Assembly (NCBI RefSeq): GCF_005405905.1
Contig: NZ_BJHU01000021.1
Coordinates: 124,001-188,000 of the forward strand
Source of the DNA: Acidovorax sp. NB1
GTDB taxonomy: Bacteria; Pseudomonadota; Gammaproteobacteria; Burkholderiales; Burkholderiaceae_C
Length of the DNA stretch: 64,000 nt
Direction: 5' to 3'
Both the position numbers and the translations under genes were made by a program. The stretch's first letter is position 1; each line of letters opens with the position of its first letter. This document shows positions 36,128 to 46,300 of the stretch, piece after piece. The notes beneath the pieces are model-generated. The model was not told the origin of the DNA. It saw only the letters and a list, made by a program, of their open reading frames with translations, and ran no database searches.

Positions 36128-36466
36128 TCAGCTCGAAGAAACAGGAGCAGAACTGCCACTGGCGCCTGATGCGCTTGGGCTAGCAGCTTCCTTTTTAGGA
36201 GCATCACCCGTGCTGGCAGGGGCTGCCGCCTCGGTGGAAGCGCCCGATTTGGCTTCCGTCGCCGGTGCGGAGTTGCCACCGCTGCCACCCCGGAAATCAG
36301 TCACATACCAGCCCGAGCCCTTGAGCTGGAAGCCTGCCGCCGTGACCTGCTTGGAGAAGGCCTCGGCCCCACAGGCGGGGCACACCGTGAGGGGCGCGTC
36401 AGAGATTTTTTGCAGCACATCCTTGGCATGGCCGCAGGAGCCGCATTTGTAGGCGTAAATAGGCAT
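36128..36466 (-). CDS. FmdB-family zinc-ribbon protein with repeat-derived tail
   Basis: A 112-residue protein. The N-terminal FmdB zinc ribbon is clear: MPIYAYKCGSCGHAKDV with the first CxxC and VCPACGAEAF with the second. FQLKGSGWYVTDF follows, standard for the family. The last 35 or so residues are Ala/Ser/Lys-rich, and part of them is encoded by an R-family repeat (36149-36203) lying antisense to the gene. The zinc ribbon is certain; the tail is unlikely to be structured. Function of the family is a putative regulator. Confidence 0.9.
   Translation of the reverse strand: MPIYAYKCGSCGHAKDVLQKISDAPLTVCPACGAEAFSKQVTAAGFQLKGSGWYVTDFRGGSGGNSAPATEAKSGASTEAAAPASTGDAPKKEAASPSASGASGSSAPVSSS
36149..36203 (+). 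repeat. R-family repeat, copy 10, inside the fmdB-type coding sequence
   Basis: CTGCCACTGGCGCCTGATGC, then AGCAGCTTCC, a TTTTT loop and GGAGC. The middle matches the repeat at 57041-57058 (CTGGCGCCTGATG), and the terminal hairpin GCTTC/GGAGC pairs with one G-T wobble. It lies wholly within the 3' third of the FmdB-like gene, in the opposite orientation. Confidence 0.55.
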
Positions 36467-36557
36467 GTCAGTGTGTTGAGGGAAAGTGCAAAACCCTCAA
36501 TTATAGGCGGCATGCCTGCCCCTCAAGCCCCGCGCCATGGGCACAGAGGCCAAGCAC

Positions 36558-38009
36558 TCAGCGGGCGCTGCCTTCGTAGTGGGTGACATGGCCCTTGTGG
36601 TCATCAATCCACTGCGGCGCCAGAGAACCCCCGATCATGCCCACCAGCGCGGCCAGCACACCAGCGAGCTGCTGCGGGAACGCCTCCGACAGCATGGGGC
36701 TGGCCACAAACAGTAGCCACACACCCAGACCCATCGCCACGGCCAGCAGCGCCCCTTGGGTCGTGGCACGTTTCCAGTACAGGCCAAAAACCAGAGGCAC
36801 AAAGGCACCTACCAAAGGCACCTGGTAGGCACCGGACACCAGTTCATAGATCGAGGTGCCTTGCATGGTGATGGCATAGGTCAGCACACAGGCAGTGAAC
36901 ACCAGCACCGAGATCCGCATGGCCTTGAGTGTCTGCTGGTCGGTCATGCCGGGGCGCAGGTTGTGCAGTATGTTCTCCACAAACGTCGTCGAGGGCGCCA
37001 GCAGGGTGGCGGACGCCGTGGACATGATGGCCGACAGCAATGCGCCAAAAAAGGCCACTTGCAGCATGATGGGCATACGCTCCATCACGAGGGTCGGCAG
37101 CACCTTCTGCGGATCTTCATTGAGCAGCGTCTGCGCCGTTTCGGGCATCACCAGCACAGCGGCCGTCACCACAAACATGGGGATAAAGGCAAACAGCAGG
37201 TACAGCACCCCGCCAATCACGGGGCCTTTGCGCGCAGTTTCAGGGCTGTTGGAGGACATCACGCGCTGGAACACATCCTGCTGCGGGATGGAGCCCAACA
37301 TCATGGTGATGGCGGCGGCAATGAAGAATGTCCACTCCTTGAGCCCTCCGCTCGGGAAAAACTGGAATTTGCCCTCACGCGCCGCGTATTCCACCACCTT
37401 GCCAGCGCCCCCCGCTAGGTCGGCAGCAAACCAGGCAATGGCCAGCAGGCCCACGCCGATCACAATCATCTGCACGAAGTCGGTCATGGCCACAGACCAC
37501 ATGCCGCCATACAGCGTGTAGACCAGTACCACCAGCGTCCCGATGACCATGCCCAAAGTGACCGACACGGCTCCCTGCGTGAGGAGGTTGAAGACCAGGC
37601 CCAAGGCGGTAATCTGCGCCGCCACCCAGCCCAGGTAGCTGAACATGATGATGGCCGAGCAGGCCACCTCGATCACCCGCCCATAGCGCTGACGATAGTA
37701 ATCACCCAGCGTGATCAGGTTCTTCTGGTAGAGCTTGTAGGCAAAAAAGAGGCCCACCAGCACCAGACACATAGAGGCGCCGAAGGGGTCCTCGACCACA
37801 GCGCCCAGGTTTCCACTGACGAAGCGGGCCGAGACCCCCAGCACGGTCTCCGACCCAAACCAGGTCGCAAACGTGGTGGCGATCACCACGGCCAAAGGCA
37901 GGCTGCGCCCTGCCACTGCATAGTCTGCCGTGTTGTGCACGCGGGTCGCCGCATACAGACCCACACCAATCGAAATCAGCAGATACAGAACAATGAATGA
38001 CAACAGCAT
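36558..38009 (-). CDS. Sodium:solute symporter family transporter
   Basis: A 483-residue inner-membrane protein with about 13 predicted membrane segments. SSS-family features: TADYAVAGRSLPL early on, ATTFATWFGSETVLG (Na+-site helix), FGASMCLVLVGLFFA, and YTLYGGMWSVAMTDFVQ. Relatives carry proline, pantothenate or organic acids; the substrate cannot be assigned. It stands alone between fmdB and ubiB. Confidence 0.9.
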   Translation of the reverse strand: MLLSFIVLYLLISIGVGLYAATRVHNTADYAVAGRSLPLAVVIATTFATWFGSETVLGVSARFVSGNLGAVVEDPFGASMCLVLVGLFFAYKLYQKNLITLGDYYRQRYGRVIEVACSAIIMFSYLGWVAAQITALGLVFNLLTQGAVSVTLGMVIGTLVVLVYTLYGGMWSVAMTDFVQMIVIGVGLLAIAWFAADLAGGAGKVVEYAAREGKFQFFPSGGLKEWTFFIAAAITMMLGSIPQQDVFQRVMSSNSPETARKGPVIGGVLYLLFAFIPMFVVTAAVLVMPETAQTLLNEDPQKVLPTLVMERMPIMLQVAFFGALLSAIMSTASATLLAPSTTFVENILHNLRPGMTDQQTLKAMRISVLVFTACVLTYAITMQGTSIYELVSGAYQVPLVGAFVPLVFGLYWKRATTQGALLAVAMGLGVWLLFVASPMLSEAFPQQLAGVLAALVGMIGGSLAPQWIDDHKGHVTHYEGSAR

Positions 38010-38167
38010 GGGCCGCTCCGAAGCTCCAAGGGGGTTGCGAAAAAACAGGACGCGCAGCGGGCACCTCGTGCGTCCGCGCTACTGCACCGGGAAGACCAAG
38101 AGGCTCTGGCCCCTTTTCCAAATTCGTAACAAAAGTCGCTGCGGATTATGAAGGCAACTTTTGTGCC

Positions 38168-39733
38168 TCAGAACACCCGGATCCGCATGAAGAGCTGCAT
38201 GGCCAGCAAGCCCAGCACAAATCCAACACCGCCATAGATGATGGACTGCAGCAGCCGGTTGGTGCGTTTCTGGGTCTCCAGCAATTCCTTGAGCAGATGT
38301 TGCTGGTCGGCAGGCCGCTGCCGCAGCGCGTCGTAGAGCAGGCGTGGCAGCTCCGGCACCAGCTTGGCGTAGTGCGGCGCCTCGGCGCGCAACTCGCGCC
38401 ACAGGCGCTGGGGACCCATCTGCTCCAGCATCCACTTTTCGAGGAAGGGCTTGGCGGTGCTCCACAGGTCCAGGTCCGGGTCCAGCTCGCGGCCCAGGCC
38501 TTCGATGTTGAGCAAGGTCTTTTGCAGCAGCACCAGCTGCGGCTGGATCTCGACATGAAAGCGCCGCGAGGTCTGGAACAGGCGCATCAGCACCATGCCG
38601 AGCGAGATTTCCTTGAGAGGGCGGTCGAAATACGGCTCGCACACCGCACGGATGGCCGATTCGAGGTCATTCACCCGGGTCTCGGGCGGCACCCAGCCAC
38701 TTTCGATGTGCAGCTCGGCCACCCGTTTGTAGTCGCGGCGGAAGAAGGCCACGAAGTTCTGGGCGAGATATTCCTTGTCCGATTCGGTGAGCGTGCCCAC
38801 GATGCCGAAATCGAGCGAGATATAGCGGCCGAAGGTGGCCGGGTCCAGACTGACCTGGATGTTGCCCGGGTGCATGTCCGCATGGAAGAACCCATCACGG
38901 AACACCTGGGTGAAAAAGATGGTCACGCCGTCGCGCGCCAGTTTGGGAATGTCCACGCCCGCTTCGCGGAGGCGGTCGATTTGGCTGATGGGCACGCCGT
39001 TCATGCGCTGCATCACCATGACCTCGGCATGGCAAAAGTCCCAGAAAATTTCTGGGATCAGCACCAGGTCCAGCCCCTGCATGTTGCGGCGCAGCTGCGC
39101 GGCGTTGGCGGCCTCGCGCACCAGATCCAGCTCGTCATGCAAGTAGTTGTCGAACTCGGCCACCACCTCTCGGGGCTTGAGGCGCTTGCCGTCGGCCGAC
39201 AGGCTCTCCACCCACCCGGCCATCATGCGCATCAGGCTCAGGTCCTTCTCGATCACCGGCAGCATGCCGGGGCGCAACACCTTGACTGCTACCTCGCGCT
39301 CCACCCCCTGGCGGTCGCGCAGCGTGGCAAAGTGGACCTGGGCGATCGAGGCGCTGGCCACGGGTGTGCGGTCGAACGAGACAAACACCTCGCCCACCGG
39401 CCTGCGGAAGGCACGCTCGATGGTGGCAATGGCCACATCCGGATCGAAAGGCGGGACGCGGTCCTGCAGGCGCGCCAGTTCGTCGGCGATATCGGGGGGC
39501 AACAGGTCGCGGCGCGTGGAGAGCACCTGGCCGAACTTCACGAAAATGGGCCCCAGGCTCTCCAGCGCCTCACGCAGCCGCTGGCCGCGCGGTGCGTCCA
39601 GATTGCGCCCGACCGACAGGATGCGCGAAATCATCCGCAGCCAGGGCTTCTGGAAACTGTCGAGCACCAGGCCATCCAGGCCATATCGGAACACCACCCA
39701 GAGGATGGCCACCCCCCGCAAAAAGCGCTTCAT
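38168..39733 (-). CDS. ubiB: Ubiquinone biosynthesis ATPase/kinase-like protein UbiB
   Basis: A 521-residue protein-kinase-like (ADCK/UbiB) ATPase needed for ubiquinone assembly. The N-terminal KxGQ motif is in [12 protein letters not shown]. The Ala-rich nucleotide loop is [11 protein letters not shown], and [10 protein letters not shown] with later DFG-like SLDFGIVG forms the catalytic core. Two C-terminal membrane helices follow ([19 protein letters not shown]). The start overlaps the ubiJ stop (ATGA). Confidence 0.96.
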   Translation of the reverse strand: MKRFLRGVAILWVVFRYGLDGLVLDSFQKPWLRMISRILSVGRNLDAPRGQRLREALESLGPIFVKFGQVLSTRRDLLPPDIADELARLQDRVPPFDPDVAIATIERAFRRPVGEVFVSFDRTPVASASIAQVHFATLRDRQGVEREVAVKVLRPGMLPVIEKDLSLMRMMAGWVESLSADGKRLKPREVVAEFDNYLHDELDLVREAANAAQLRRNMQGLDLVLIPEIFWDFCHAEVMVMQRMNGVPISQIDRLREAGVDIPKLARDGVTIFFTQVFRDGFFHADMHPGNIQVSLDPATFGRYISLDFGIVGTLTESDKEYLAQNFVAFFRRDYKRVAELHIESGWVPPETRVNDLESAIRAVCEPYFDRPLKEISLGMVLMRLFQTSRRFHVEIQPQLVLLQKTLLNIEGLGRELDPDLDLWSTAKPFLEKWMLEQMGPQRLWRELRAEAPHYAKLVPELPRLLYDALRQRPADQQHLLKELLETQKRTNRLLQSIIYGGVGFVLGLLAMQLFMRIRVF

Positions 39734-40341
39734 GCGTCGGCCCGGTCGTTGCCTGCGTGGGGCGACAAGGGCGCGGCCGGGGCCAGCGGGGCGGACGCGG
39801 GCGATGCGCCTGCCCCAGCCATGCGCGTCCCCACAAACTGGCGCAGTGCCTGGGCGCCACGGCTGGCCACCTGGGCCACGGTGTGGGCCGGTGCGTCACC
39901 AATCACGCGGGCCAGGTCTTCCTCGACATCCCAGCGTACATGGTCCACCAGCCAGTTGATCTCGGCCGCCAGCTGCACATCGCCTTCGATGCGGATGGCG
40001 GGCTTGTCGCCGCGCAATGCGCCCTGGGCCAGGGTGAAGGGGGAGGTTTCGGTGACGTGCAGCTGCAGATCCGGCACAGCCGTCTCGGGGGCCAGGTTGA
40101 ACAGGCCCGCAGGCGTGATGACAAGCGCCAGCGAATACACCCGCCACTGCACACGGGCAACGCGGCCCTTTTGCCGCACCAGGCGGTCCATGGCCTCTTT
40201 TTCCTGCATCAGCACATGGTTCAGGAACAGCACCAGACGCTGCTGCACCTCATGCACAAGCCATTGCGGGGGTTGCGGACCGGCGGCCACGCGCTCGAAA
40301 AGGCCGTCCAGAAAAGAAAAAGGGGACTGTGGTGTTGCCAT
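39730..40341 (-). CDS. ubiJ: UbiJ-like SCP2-domain protein
   Basis: A 203-residue accessory protein of ubiquinone synthesis. The N-terminal SCP2 sterol-carrier domain ([22 protein letters not shown] near the middle) is followed by [23 protein letters not shown], the UbiJ pattern, then an Ala/Pro tail. It overlaps ubiB by four bases, as in most betaproteobacteria. UbiJ with UbiK scaffolds the Ubi complex. Confidence 0.9.
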   Translation of the reverse strand: MATPQSPFSFLDGLFERVAAGPQPPQWLVHEVQQRLVLFLNHVLMQEKEAMDRLVRQKGRVARVQWRVYSLALVITPAGLFNLAPETAVPDLQLHVTETSPFTLAQGALRGDKPAIRIEGDVQLAAEINWLVDHVRWDVEEDLARVIGDAPAHTVAQVASRGAQALRQFVGTRMAGAGASPASAPLAPAAPLSPHAGNDRADA

Positions 40342-40367
40342 AGTCCCCGATTATTCCCTGAACTGGA

Positions 40368-40388
40368 AAGCCCCTTGCACAGGGGCTT
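40368..40388 (-). terminator. Short hairpin between the Tim44 and ubiJ genes
   Basis: AAGCCCC and GGGGCTT form a seven-pair stem with a seven-base loop. On the leftward transcript only TTTCC follows, so it is at best a weak terminator or attenuator. Confidence 0.35.
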
Positions 40389-40398
40389 GCGTCTTTCT

Positions 40399-41445
40399 TT
40401 ACTGGAGGGCCTGCACGCCTGCCACCAGCCAGCCGCTGCTACCCGCCTTGGGCTTGGTCATGTTCCACACCTCGCGGAACGGGCTCGGGCCGGCCGAGGG
40501 CTCCTCGCGGATCATGCCGGAGAACTCCACGCTGGCCATGTAGCCGTCGCCCAGGTCTTCGATGCCCAGCAGCTGGGCTTCGATCATGACCACGTCCGTG
40601 TGGTTGGGCTGGGCGCCCCGGTGGGCTTCACGCTCGGTCAGCTGCGTGCGGATTTCGTCCAGCATGCCGTCCGTCATCATGGAGCGCAGGGTGCTGATGT
40701 CCGAGCGGTCCCACGCAGCCTGCAGCGTGACGAAGTTGCGCTTGGCGGCCGACAGGAAACCTTCGGTATCGAAGTCGGCCGGGACACCCCAATTCTGTGC
40801 ACCCGACAGGCCCGAACCAATCACCACACCCGCACCCACGCCGCCACCCTGCGCGCCGCGCGAGGCATCAAAGGCCATGCTGTTGCGCTCCCAGGGGCGC
40901 GCCGAGGCATCATTGCCCACGTTGTTGGGGCTGTACTGCGGAGGCACTTGCGCCGCCGCAGGCGTTGCGGCACCTGCACCGGCGCCTGCGCCCTGGAAGG
41001 CAAACGGTGATCCGCCAGCCGCTGCGCCACCGCCATTGCCCGCCCCACTGCGCGCGCGCATCACCAGCTTGAAGACCACAAACGCTGCCACGGCCAGCAG
41101 CACGATCATCAGGATGTTGCCAAAACCTGCACCCAGCCCCAACGAGCTGGCCAGCCAGGCCAGACCGAGGCCCGCTGCCAGGCCGCCCAGCATGGCGCCC
41201 CAGGGCTTCTTGGCCGGTGCTGCGGGCGTGGCCGCAGGTGCAGCCGCCGGTTTGGGCGCTGCAGCACTGTTGACATTCTGGGCAGGGGCGCCGGGCGCGG
41301 CGGGCGGCTGCGTGGCCGACTCGCGCTGCGTCACGTTGCTCGACTGCTTGCCCGTCGATTTGCCACCACCCAGCCGCCGGGCGTCAGCATCTGCGTGTGC
41401 CAACGCCAGCATCGCGACCAACACCACAGACCACAGTTTCATCAT
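40399..41445 (-). CDS. Tim44-like domain membrane protein
   Basis: A 348-residue protein. Signal-like MMKLWSVVLVAMLALAHA, then a long Ala/Pro/Gly linker, two hydrophobic segments (MLGGLAAGLGLAWLASSLG and ILMIVLLAVAAFVVFKLVM), and a C-terminal Tim44/MBA1 domain (NFVTLQAAWDRSDISTLRSM, then DVVMIEAQLLGIEDLGDGY). GGAGAAG precedes the double ATG. It sits between ubiE and ubiJ. Mitochondrial Tim44 binds inner-membrane lipids; the bacterial role is unknown, and a link to membrane quinone synthesis is only suggested by position. Confidence 0.88.
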   Translation of the reverse strand: MMKLWSVVLVAMLALAHADADARRLGGGKSTGKQSSNVTQRESATQPPAAPGAPAQNVNSAAAPKPAAAPAATPAAPAKKPWGAMLGGLAAGLGLAWLASSLGLGAGFGNILMIVLLAVAAFVVFKLVMRARSGAGNGGGAAAGGSPFAFQGAGAGAGAATPAAAQVPPQYSPNNVGNDASARPWERNSMAFDASRGAQGGGVGAGVVIGSGLSGAQNWGVPADFDTEGFLSAAKRNFVTLQAAWDRSDISTLRSMMTDGMLDEIRTQLTEREAHRGAQPNHTDVVMIEAQLLGIEDLGDGYMASVEFSGMIREEPSAGPSPFREVWNMTKPKAGSSGWLVAGVQALQ

Positions 41446-41481
41446 GACTTCTCCGTCTCCGTTAATCACCGAGCAACATGC

Positions 41482-42213
41482 TCAGCACTTGATTCCAACA
41501 TGCAGGGCCACAATGCCCCCCGTCATGTTGTGATAGTCCACATGCCCAAAGCCATTTTTTTGCATGAGGCTTTTGAGTTCTTCCTGCCCGGGGTGCATGC
41601 GGATCGATTCGGCCAGATAGCGGTAGCTGGAATCGTCGCCCGCCACCAGCTTGCCCAGCTGGGGCAGCACCTTGAACGAATACCAGTCGTAGGCCTTCGA
41701 AAGCGGCTTGGCCACTTTCGAGAACTCCAGCACCAGCAGCTTGCCGCCCGGCTTGAGCACGCGGCACATCTCGGCAATCGCCTGGTCCTTGTGTGTCATG
41801 TTGCGCAGGCCAAACGCCACGCTCACCACGTCGAAATGCGCGTCGGGGAACGGCAGCTTCTCTGCATCGCACACCAGGGTGGGCAACACCACGCCCGCGT
41901 CGATCAGGCGGTCGCGGCCCACGCGCAGCATGGCTTCGTTGATGTCGGTGTGTACCACCCGGCCGGTGGCGCCCACCTTTTTGACGAAGGCCAGCGACAA
42001 GTCGCCCGTGCCCCCCGCGATGTCCAGCACCTGACTGCCTTCGCGTAAGTTGGCCACCATCACGGTGTAGGCCTTCCAGGCACGGTGCAGACCCGCCGAC
42101 ATGAGGTCGTTCATCACGTCGTATTTGGAGGCCACCGAGTCGAACACACCGCGCACATGGCGGGCCTTGTCCTTCTCATCCACCGACTGAAAACCAAAGT
42201 GGGTCGTGCTCAT
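41482..42213 (-). CDS. ubiE: Demethylmenaquinone/2-methoxy-polyprenyl-benzoquinol methyltransferase
   Basis: A 243-residue SAM-dependent C-methyltransferase of ubiquinone synthesis. UbiE motifs: [20 protein letters not shown] motif [38 protein letters not shown], and [14 protein letters not shown] at the C-terminus. ATG at 42213 (MSTTHFGF) is the family start. An R repeat lies upstream at 42301. Confidence 0.97.
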   Translation of the reverse strand: MSTTHFGFQSVDEKDKARHVRGVFDSVASKYDVMNDLMSAGLHRAWKAYTVMVANLREGSQVLDIAGGTGDLSLAFVKKVGATGRVVHTDINEAMLRVGRDRLIDAGVVLPTLVCDAEKLPFPDAHFDVVSVAFGLRNMTHKDQAIAEMCRVLKPGGKLLVLEFSKVAKPLSKAYDWYSFKVLPQLGKLVAGDDSSYRYLAESIRMHPGQEELKSLMQKNGFGHVDYHNMTGGIVALHVGIKC

Positions 42214-42300
42214 AAGTTTCATGCTAGGCGCGCAAGCGCCAGAGGTACAGCGACAACCCCGCACCGAAATGGGGCTTGTGTCGCAATTTGGACAACACCA

Positions 42301-42365
42301 TTCAAAGAAAAAACAGCCGCTACCGCCCGTCTATATTGGCCTTGCAGCTCTTTCTTTAATAGCAA
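42301..42365 (+). repeat. R-family intergenic repeat, copy 5
   Basis: It reads AAAAAACAGCCGCTACCGCC, then GTCTATATTGGCCTTGCAGC and a T-rich end finishing TTTAATAGCA. The terminal hairpin is degenerate in this copy. It lies between the DUF971 gene and ubiE. Confidence 0.65.
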
Positions 42366-42395
42366 ACCAGTCAACAAGGGCTTCTGTGGCCGCGC

Positions 42396-42818
42396 TCAGT
42401 GGCTGCCGCAGCCATGGCCGCCAGCACCACCTTTGGGCAGCATCGGGGCATCGCGCTCGACCCCGGCTGCCGCCAGGCGCTCGGTGTACTGGGCCCACAG
42501 GGCTTCCTGCTGCTGACCCAGTTCGTAGAGGTAGTCCCAGGTGAAGATGCCACTGTCGTGCCCGTCAGAGAACGTGGGCTTGACGGCGTAGTTGCCCACG
42601 GGCTCCAGGTTCACCAGCGCCACATCGCGCTTGCCCGTCTGCAGCACCTCCTGGCCGGGGCCGTGGCCCTGCACCTCGGCCGAGGGCGAATACACGCGCA
42701 TCAATTCGAAAGGAATGCGGAAGGTGGCGCCATCGGAAAACCCGACCTCCAGCACCCGCGAGGTCTCGTGCACCGTGAGTGCTTGCGGCGTGGGCGCGCC
42801 TGCTTTCAAACCTGCCAT
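42396..42818 (-). CDS. DUF971 domain protein
   Basis: A 140-residue protein of the DUF971 (gamma-butyrobetaine hydroxylase N-terminal-like) family: LEVGFSDGATFRIPFELMRVYSPSAE, VNLEPVGNYAVKPTFSDGHDSGIFTWDYL. The C-terminus has GHGCGSH, a possible metal-binding tail. AGGGGAG precedes the ATG. In betaproteobacteria this gene usually stands directly upstream of ubiE, as here; such proteins have been linked to iron-sulfur scaffold handling, which is inference. Confidence 0.9.
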   Translation of the reverse strand: MAGLKAGAPTPQALTVHETSRVLEVGFSDGATFRIPFELMRVYSPSAEVQGHGPGQEVLQTGKRDVALVNLEPVGNYAVKPTFSDGHDSGIFTWDYLYELGQQQEALWAQYTERLAAAGVERDAPMLPKGGAGGHGCGSH

Positions 42819-42915
42819 GGGACTCCCCTGATAAGAGAAAACTGTGTTGTGGATTGTGGCCGAGCCCCACCATCGCGACCGGCATGGGCCGGGCACCGCG
42901 CCGCCAGGGGCTTGA

Positions 42916-43356
42916 TCAAGGCAAGGGCAGCTCTGCCAGCCGCAGCCGCAAGGCCGCCTCCAGCCCAGGCAGCAGCGCACGCACGGCGTCTTCCTGCGCG
43001 GCCGGGCTGGGCCGCTGGGCGGGCGCCCATACGGGCGACGGGAAATGGCTGTCCCAGCCGAAGCGGGCAATCACATGCCAGTGCAGGTGAGGCACCATGT
43101 TGCCGAGCGCAGCAATGTTGACCTTGGTGGGGGCCAAGTGCTCACGCAGGACCTGCTCCACCACCGTCACCGACTCCATGCAATGGGCGCGTTCGGCGGC
43201 CGACAGGTCTGAGAACTCGGCCACATGTGCGTTCCACACCACGCGGTACAAGGCCGGGAAGCCCGCCTCCTGGGCGCGGATCACGCGCAAACGTTCACCG
43301 CGCCAAATGAGCGCGCCGCCGTCTTCCGCGCACAGGGGGCACGCCATGTCCGCCAT
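42916..43356 (-). CDS. HIT-family nucleotide-binding protein
   Basis: A 146-residue HIT protein. The histidine triad is HLHWHVIARF near residue 92, preceded by KVNIAALGNMVPH, and CPLC at the N-terminus may bind zinc with a later His. Such proteins hydrolyse or transfer nucleotides. The ATG overlaps the last base of the upstream dehydrogenase stop, so the two are co-translated; ATG at 43347 is an alternative start. Confidence 0.9.
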   Translation of the reverse strand: MADMACPLCAEDGGALIWRGERLRVIRAQEAGFPALYRVVWNAHVAEFSDLSAAERAHCMESVTVVEQVLREHLAPTKVNIAALGNMVPHLHWHVIARFGWDSHFPSPVWAPAQRPSPAAQEDAVRALLPGLEAALRLRLAELPLP

Positions 43357-46300
43357 CAGACAAGCACCCGCTCGATGCCGCCGCCGTTGGCGCGCTCCAC
43401 ATACTCCGGCATCCAGTTCTCACCCAGAATCTCGCGCGCCATCTCGACCACGATGTAGTCGGCTTCGAGCAAGCCGTTCTGCAGGTCGTCCTGGTAGCGG
43501 TTCAGGCCCTGCAGGCAGCTGGGGCAGCTGGTGAGGATCTTCACGTTGTCCTGGGCGGCCACGGCGCCGCTTTCGCGCAGCTTGGCCTCGCCCTTGCGGA
43601 TTTCTTCTTCCTTGCGGAAACGCACTTGGGTGGACACGTCGGGCCGGGTCACGCCCAGCGTGCCCGACTCGCCGCAGCAGCGGTCGCTCTTCAAGACCTG
43701 CTCGCCCACCAGCGCCTTCACAGTCTTCAGCGAGTCCTGCTGCTTCATGGGGTTGTGGCAGGGTTCGTGGTACAGGTATGCGCCCTTGCCTTGCAGCTGG
43801 ATGCCCTTTTCGAGCAGGTACTCGTGGATGTCGATGATGCGGCTGCCCGGGAAGATCTTGCCGAATTCGTAGCCCTGCAACTGGTCGTAGCAGGTGCCGC
43901 AACTCACAACCACGGTCTTGATGTCCAGGTAGTTGAGCGTGTTGGCCACACGGTGGAAGAGCACACGGTTGTCCGTGATCATCTTCTCAGCCTTGTCGAA
44001 CTGGCCGCTGCCGCGCTGCGGGTAGCCGCAGCACAGGTAACCCGGTGGCAGCACCGTCTGCACGCCCGCGTGCCAGAGCATGGCCTGGGTCGCGAGACCG
44101 ACCTGCGAGAACAACCGCTCCGAGCCGCAGCCGGGGAAATAGAACACCGCCTCCGTCTCGGCCGTGGTGGTGGCCGGGTTGCGGATGATGGGCACGTAGT
44201 CCTTGTTCTCGATGTCGAGCAGCGCGCGCGCCGTCTTCTTGGGCAGGCCGCCGGGCAGCTTCTTGTTGATGAAGTGGATCACCTGCTCCTTGACGGGCGC
44301 GGTGCCCACCGTCGCAGGCGGTTTGCCGGTCTGCTTGCGGGCCACCTTGCGCAGCAGGTCCACCGCGACACGCTGGGCCTTGAAGCCCACGTCCACCATG
44401 GCGCTGCGCATGAACTTGATGGTGTCCGGGTTGGTGGCGTTGAGCATGGTCATCGCCAGCGCGTTGCCGGGGCGGAAGGTCTTCTTGCCCATCTTGCGCA
44501 GCAGGTTGCGCATGTTCATGGTGACGTCGCCAAAGTCGATCTTCACCGGGCAAGGGCTCTCGCACTTGTGGCACACCGTGCAGTGGTCGGCCACGTCTTC
44601 AAATTCCTGCCAGTGCTTGATGCTCACGCCACGGCGCGTCTGCTCTTCGTACAGGAAAGCCTCGACCAGCAGCGAGGTGGCCAGGATCTTGTTGCGCGGG
44701 CTGTACAGCAGGTTGGCGCGTGGCACGTGTGTGGAGCACACGGGCTTGCACTTGCCGCAGCGCAGGCAGTCCTTGACCGAATCGGCAATGGCGCCGATGT
44801 CGCTCTGCTGCATGATCAGCGACTCGTGGCCCATGAGGCCGAAGCTCGGGGTGTAGGCGTTGGTCAGATCCGCGTGCATCACGCCAGAATTCGAAGCTAA
44901 ATTCGCCCCTGCCGCGCTTCCATCATGGCTTGATAGCTCCTGATTTCGGAGCAACTTACCCTTGTTGAAGCGGCCTTCCGGGTCCACCTTCTGCTTGTAC
45001 TGCGCGAACGGGCGCAGTTCGTCGTCGGTCAGGAATTCGAGCTTGGTGATGCCAATGCCATGCTCGCCCGAGATCACACCATCCAGGCTGCGCGCCAGCA
45101 CCATGATGCGCGCCACGGCCTCGTGCGCCGTCTGCAGCATCTCGTAATCGTCGCTGTTGACGGGGATGTTGGTGTGCACATTGCCGTCGCCCGCATGCAT
45201 GTGCAGCGCCACCCATACGCGGCCCTTGAGCACGCGCTTGTGGATGGCCACGGCCTCGTCCAGGATGGGCTTGAAGGCCGCACCGGTGAAGACGGCCTGC
45301 AGCGGGGCACGCAACTGGGTCTTCCAGCTCGCACGCAGCGTGTGGTCCTGCAGCTGGGGGAACAGCGTTTCCACATCGTGCAGCCAGCCCTGCCACAGGG
45401 CGCGCACCTCTTCGACCAGGGCGATGGCTTGGGCCACGCGGTCTTGCAGCAGCTCGGGCGAGGGCACTTCATCGTCGGCGTCGTGCTTGCCCAGCGGCAG
45501 GTTGCCGCGTTCGAAGAACTCGGTCAGCGCGTCGCACAGCTTGAGCTTGTTGCGCAGGCTCAGTTCGATGTTGATGCGCTCGATGCCGTCGGTGTACTCG
45601 GCCATGCGGGGCAGCGGGATCACCACGTCTTCATTGATCTTGAAGGCGTTGGTGTGGCGGCTGATGGCCGCCGTCTTCTTGCGGTCAGCCCAGAACTTCT
45701 TGCGCGCATCGGCCGTGATGGCCACAAAGCCTTCGCCGCTGCGGGTGTTGGCCAGGCGCACGACCTCGCTGGTGACGCGGGCCACGTCGTCAGCGTTGTC
45801 GCCGGCAATGTCGCCAATCAGCACCATCTTGGGCAGGCCGCCGTTGCCCTTCTTGCTCTTGGTGGCGTAGCCCACAGCCTTCAGGTAGCGGTCATCCAGA
45901 TGCTCCAGGCCCGCCAGCAGCACGCCACTGCGCTTTTGCTCGGCAAACATGAAGTCCTTGATTTCCACAATCGAAGGCACGGCGTCCTTGGCGTTGCCGA
46001 AGAACTCCAGGCACACGGTGCGCGTGTGCTCGGGCATGCGGTGCACCACCCAGCGCGCGCTGGTGATGAGGCCGTCGCAGCCCTCCTTCTGGATGCCGGG
46101 CAGGCCCGACAGGAACTTGTCCGTCACGTCCTTGCCCAGGCCTTCCTTGCGGAAGGTGCGGCCCGGAATTTCAAGACGCTCGGTGCGCACGGGCGTCTTG
46201 CCATCGGCCTCGAAATACTGCAGCTCGAAGGTGGCCACTTCCACGTCATGGATCTTGCCCATGTTGTGGTCCAGGCGCGTCACCTCCAGCCACTGGGCGT

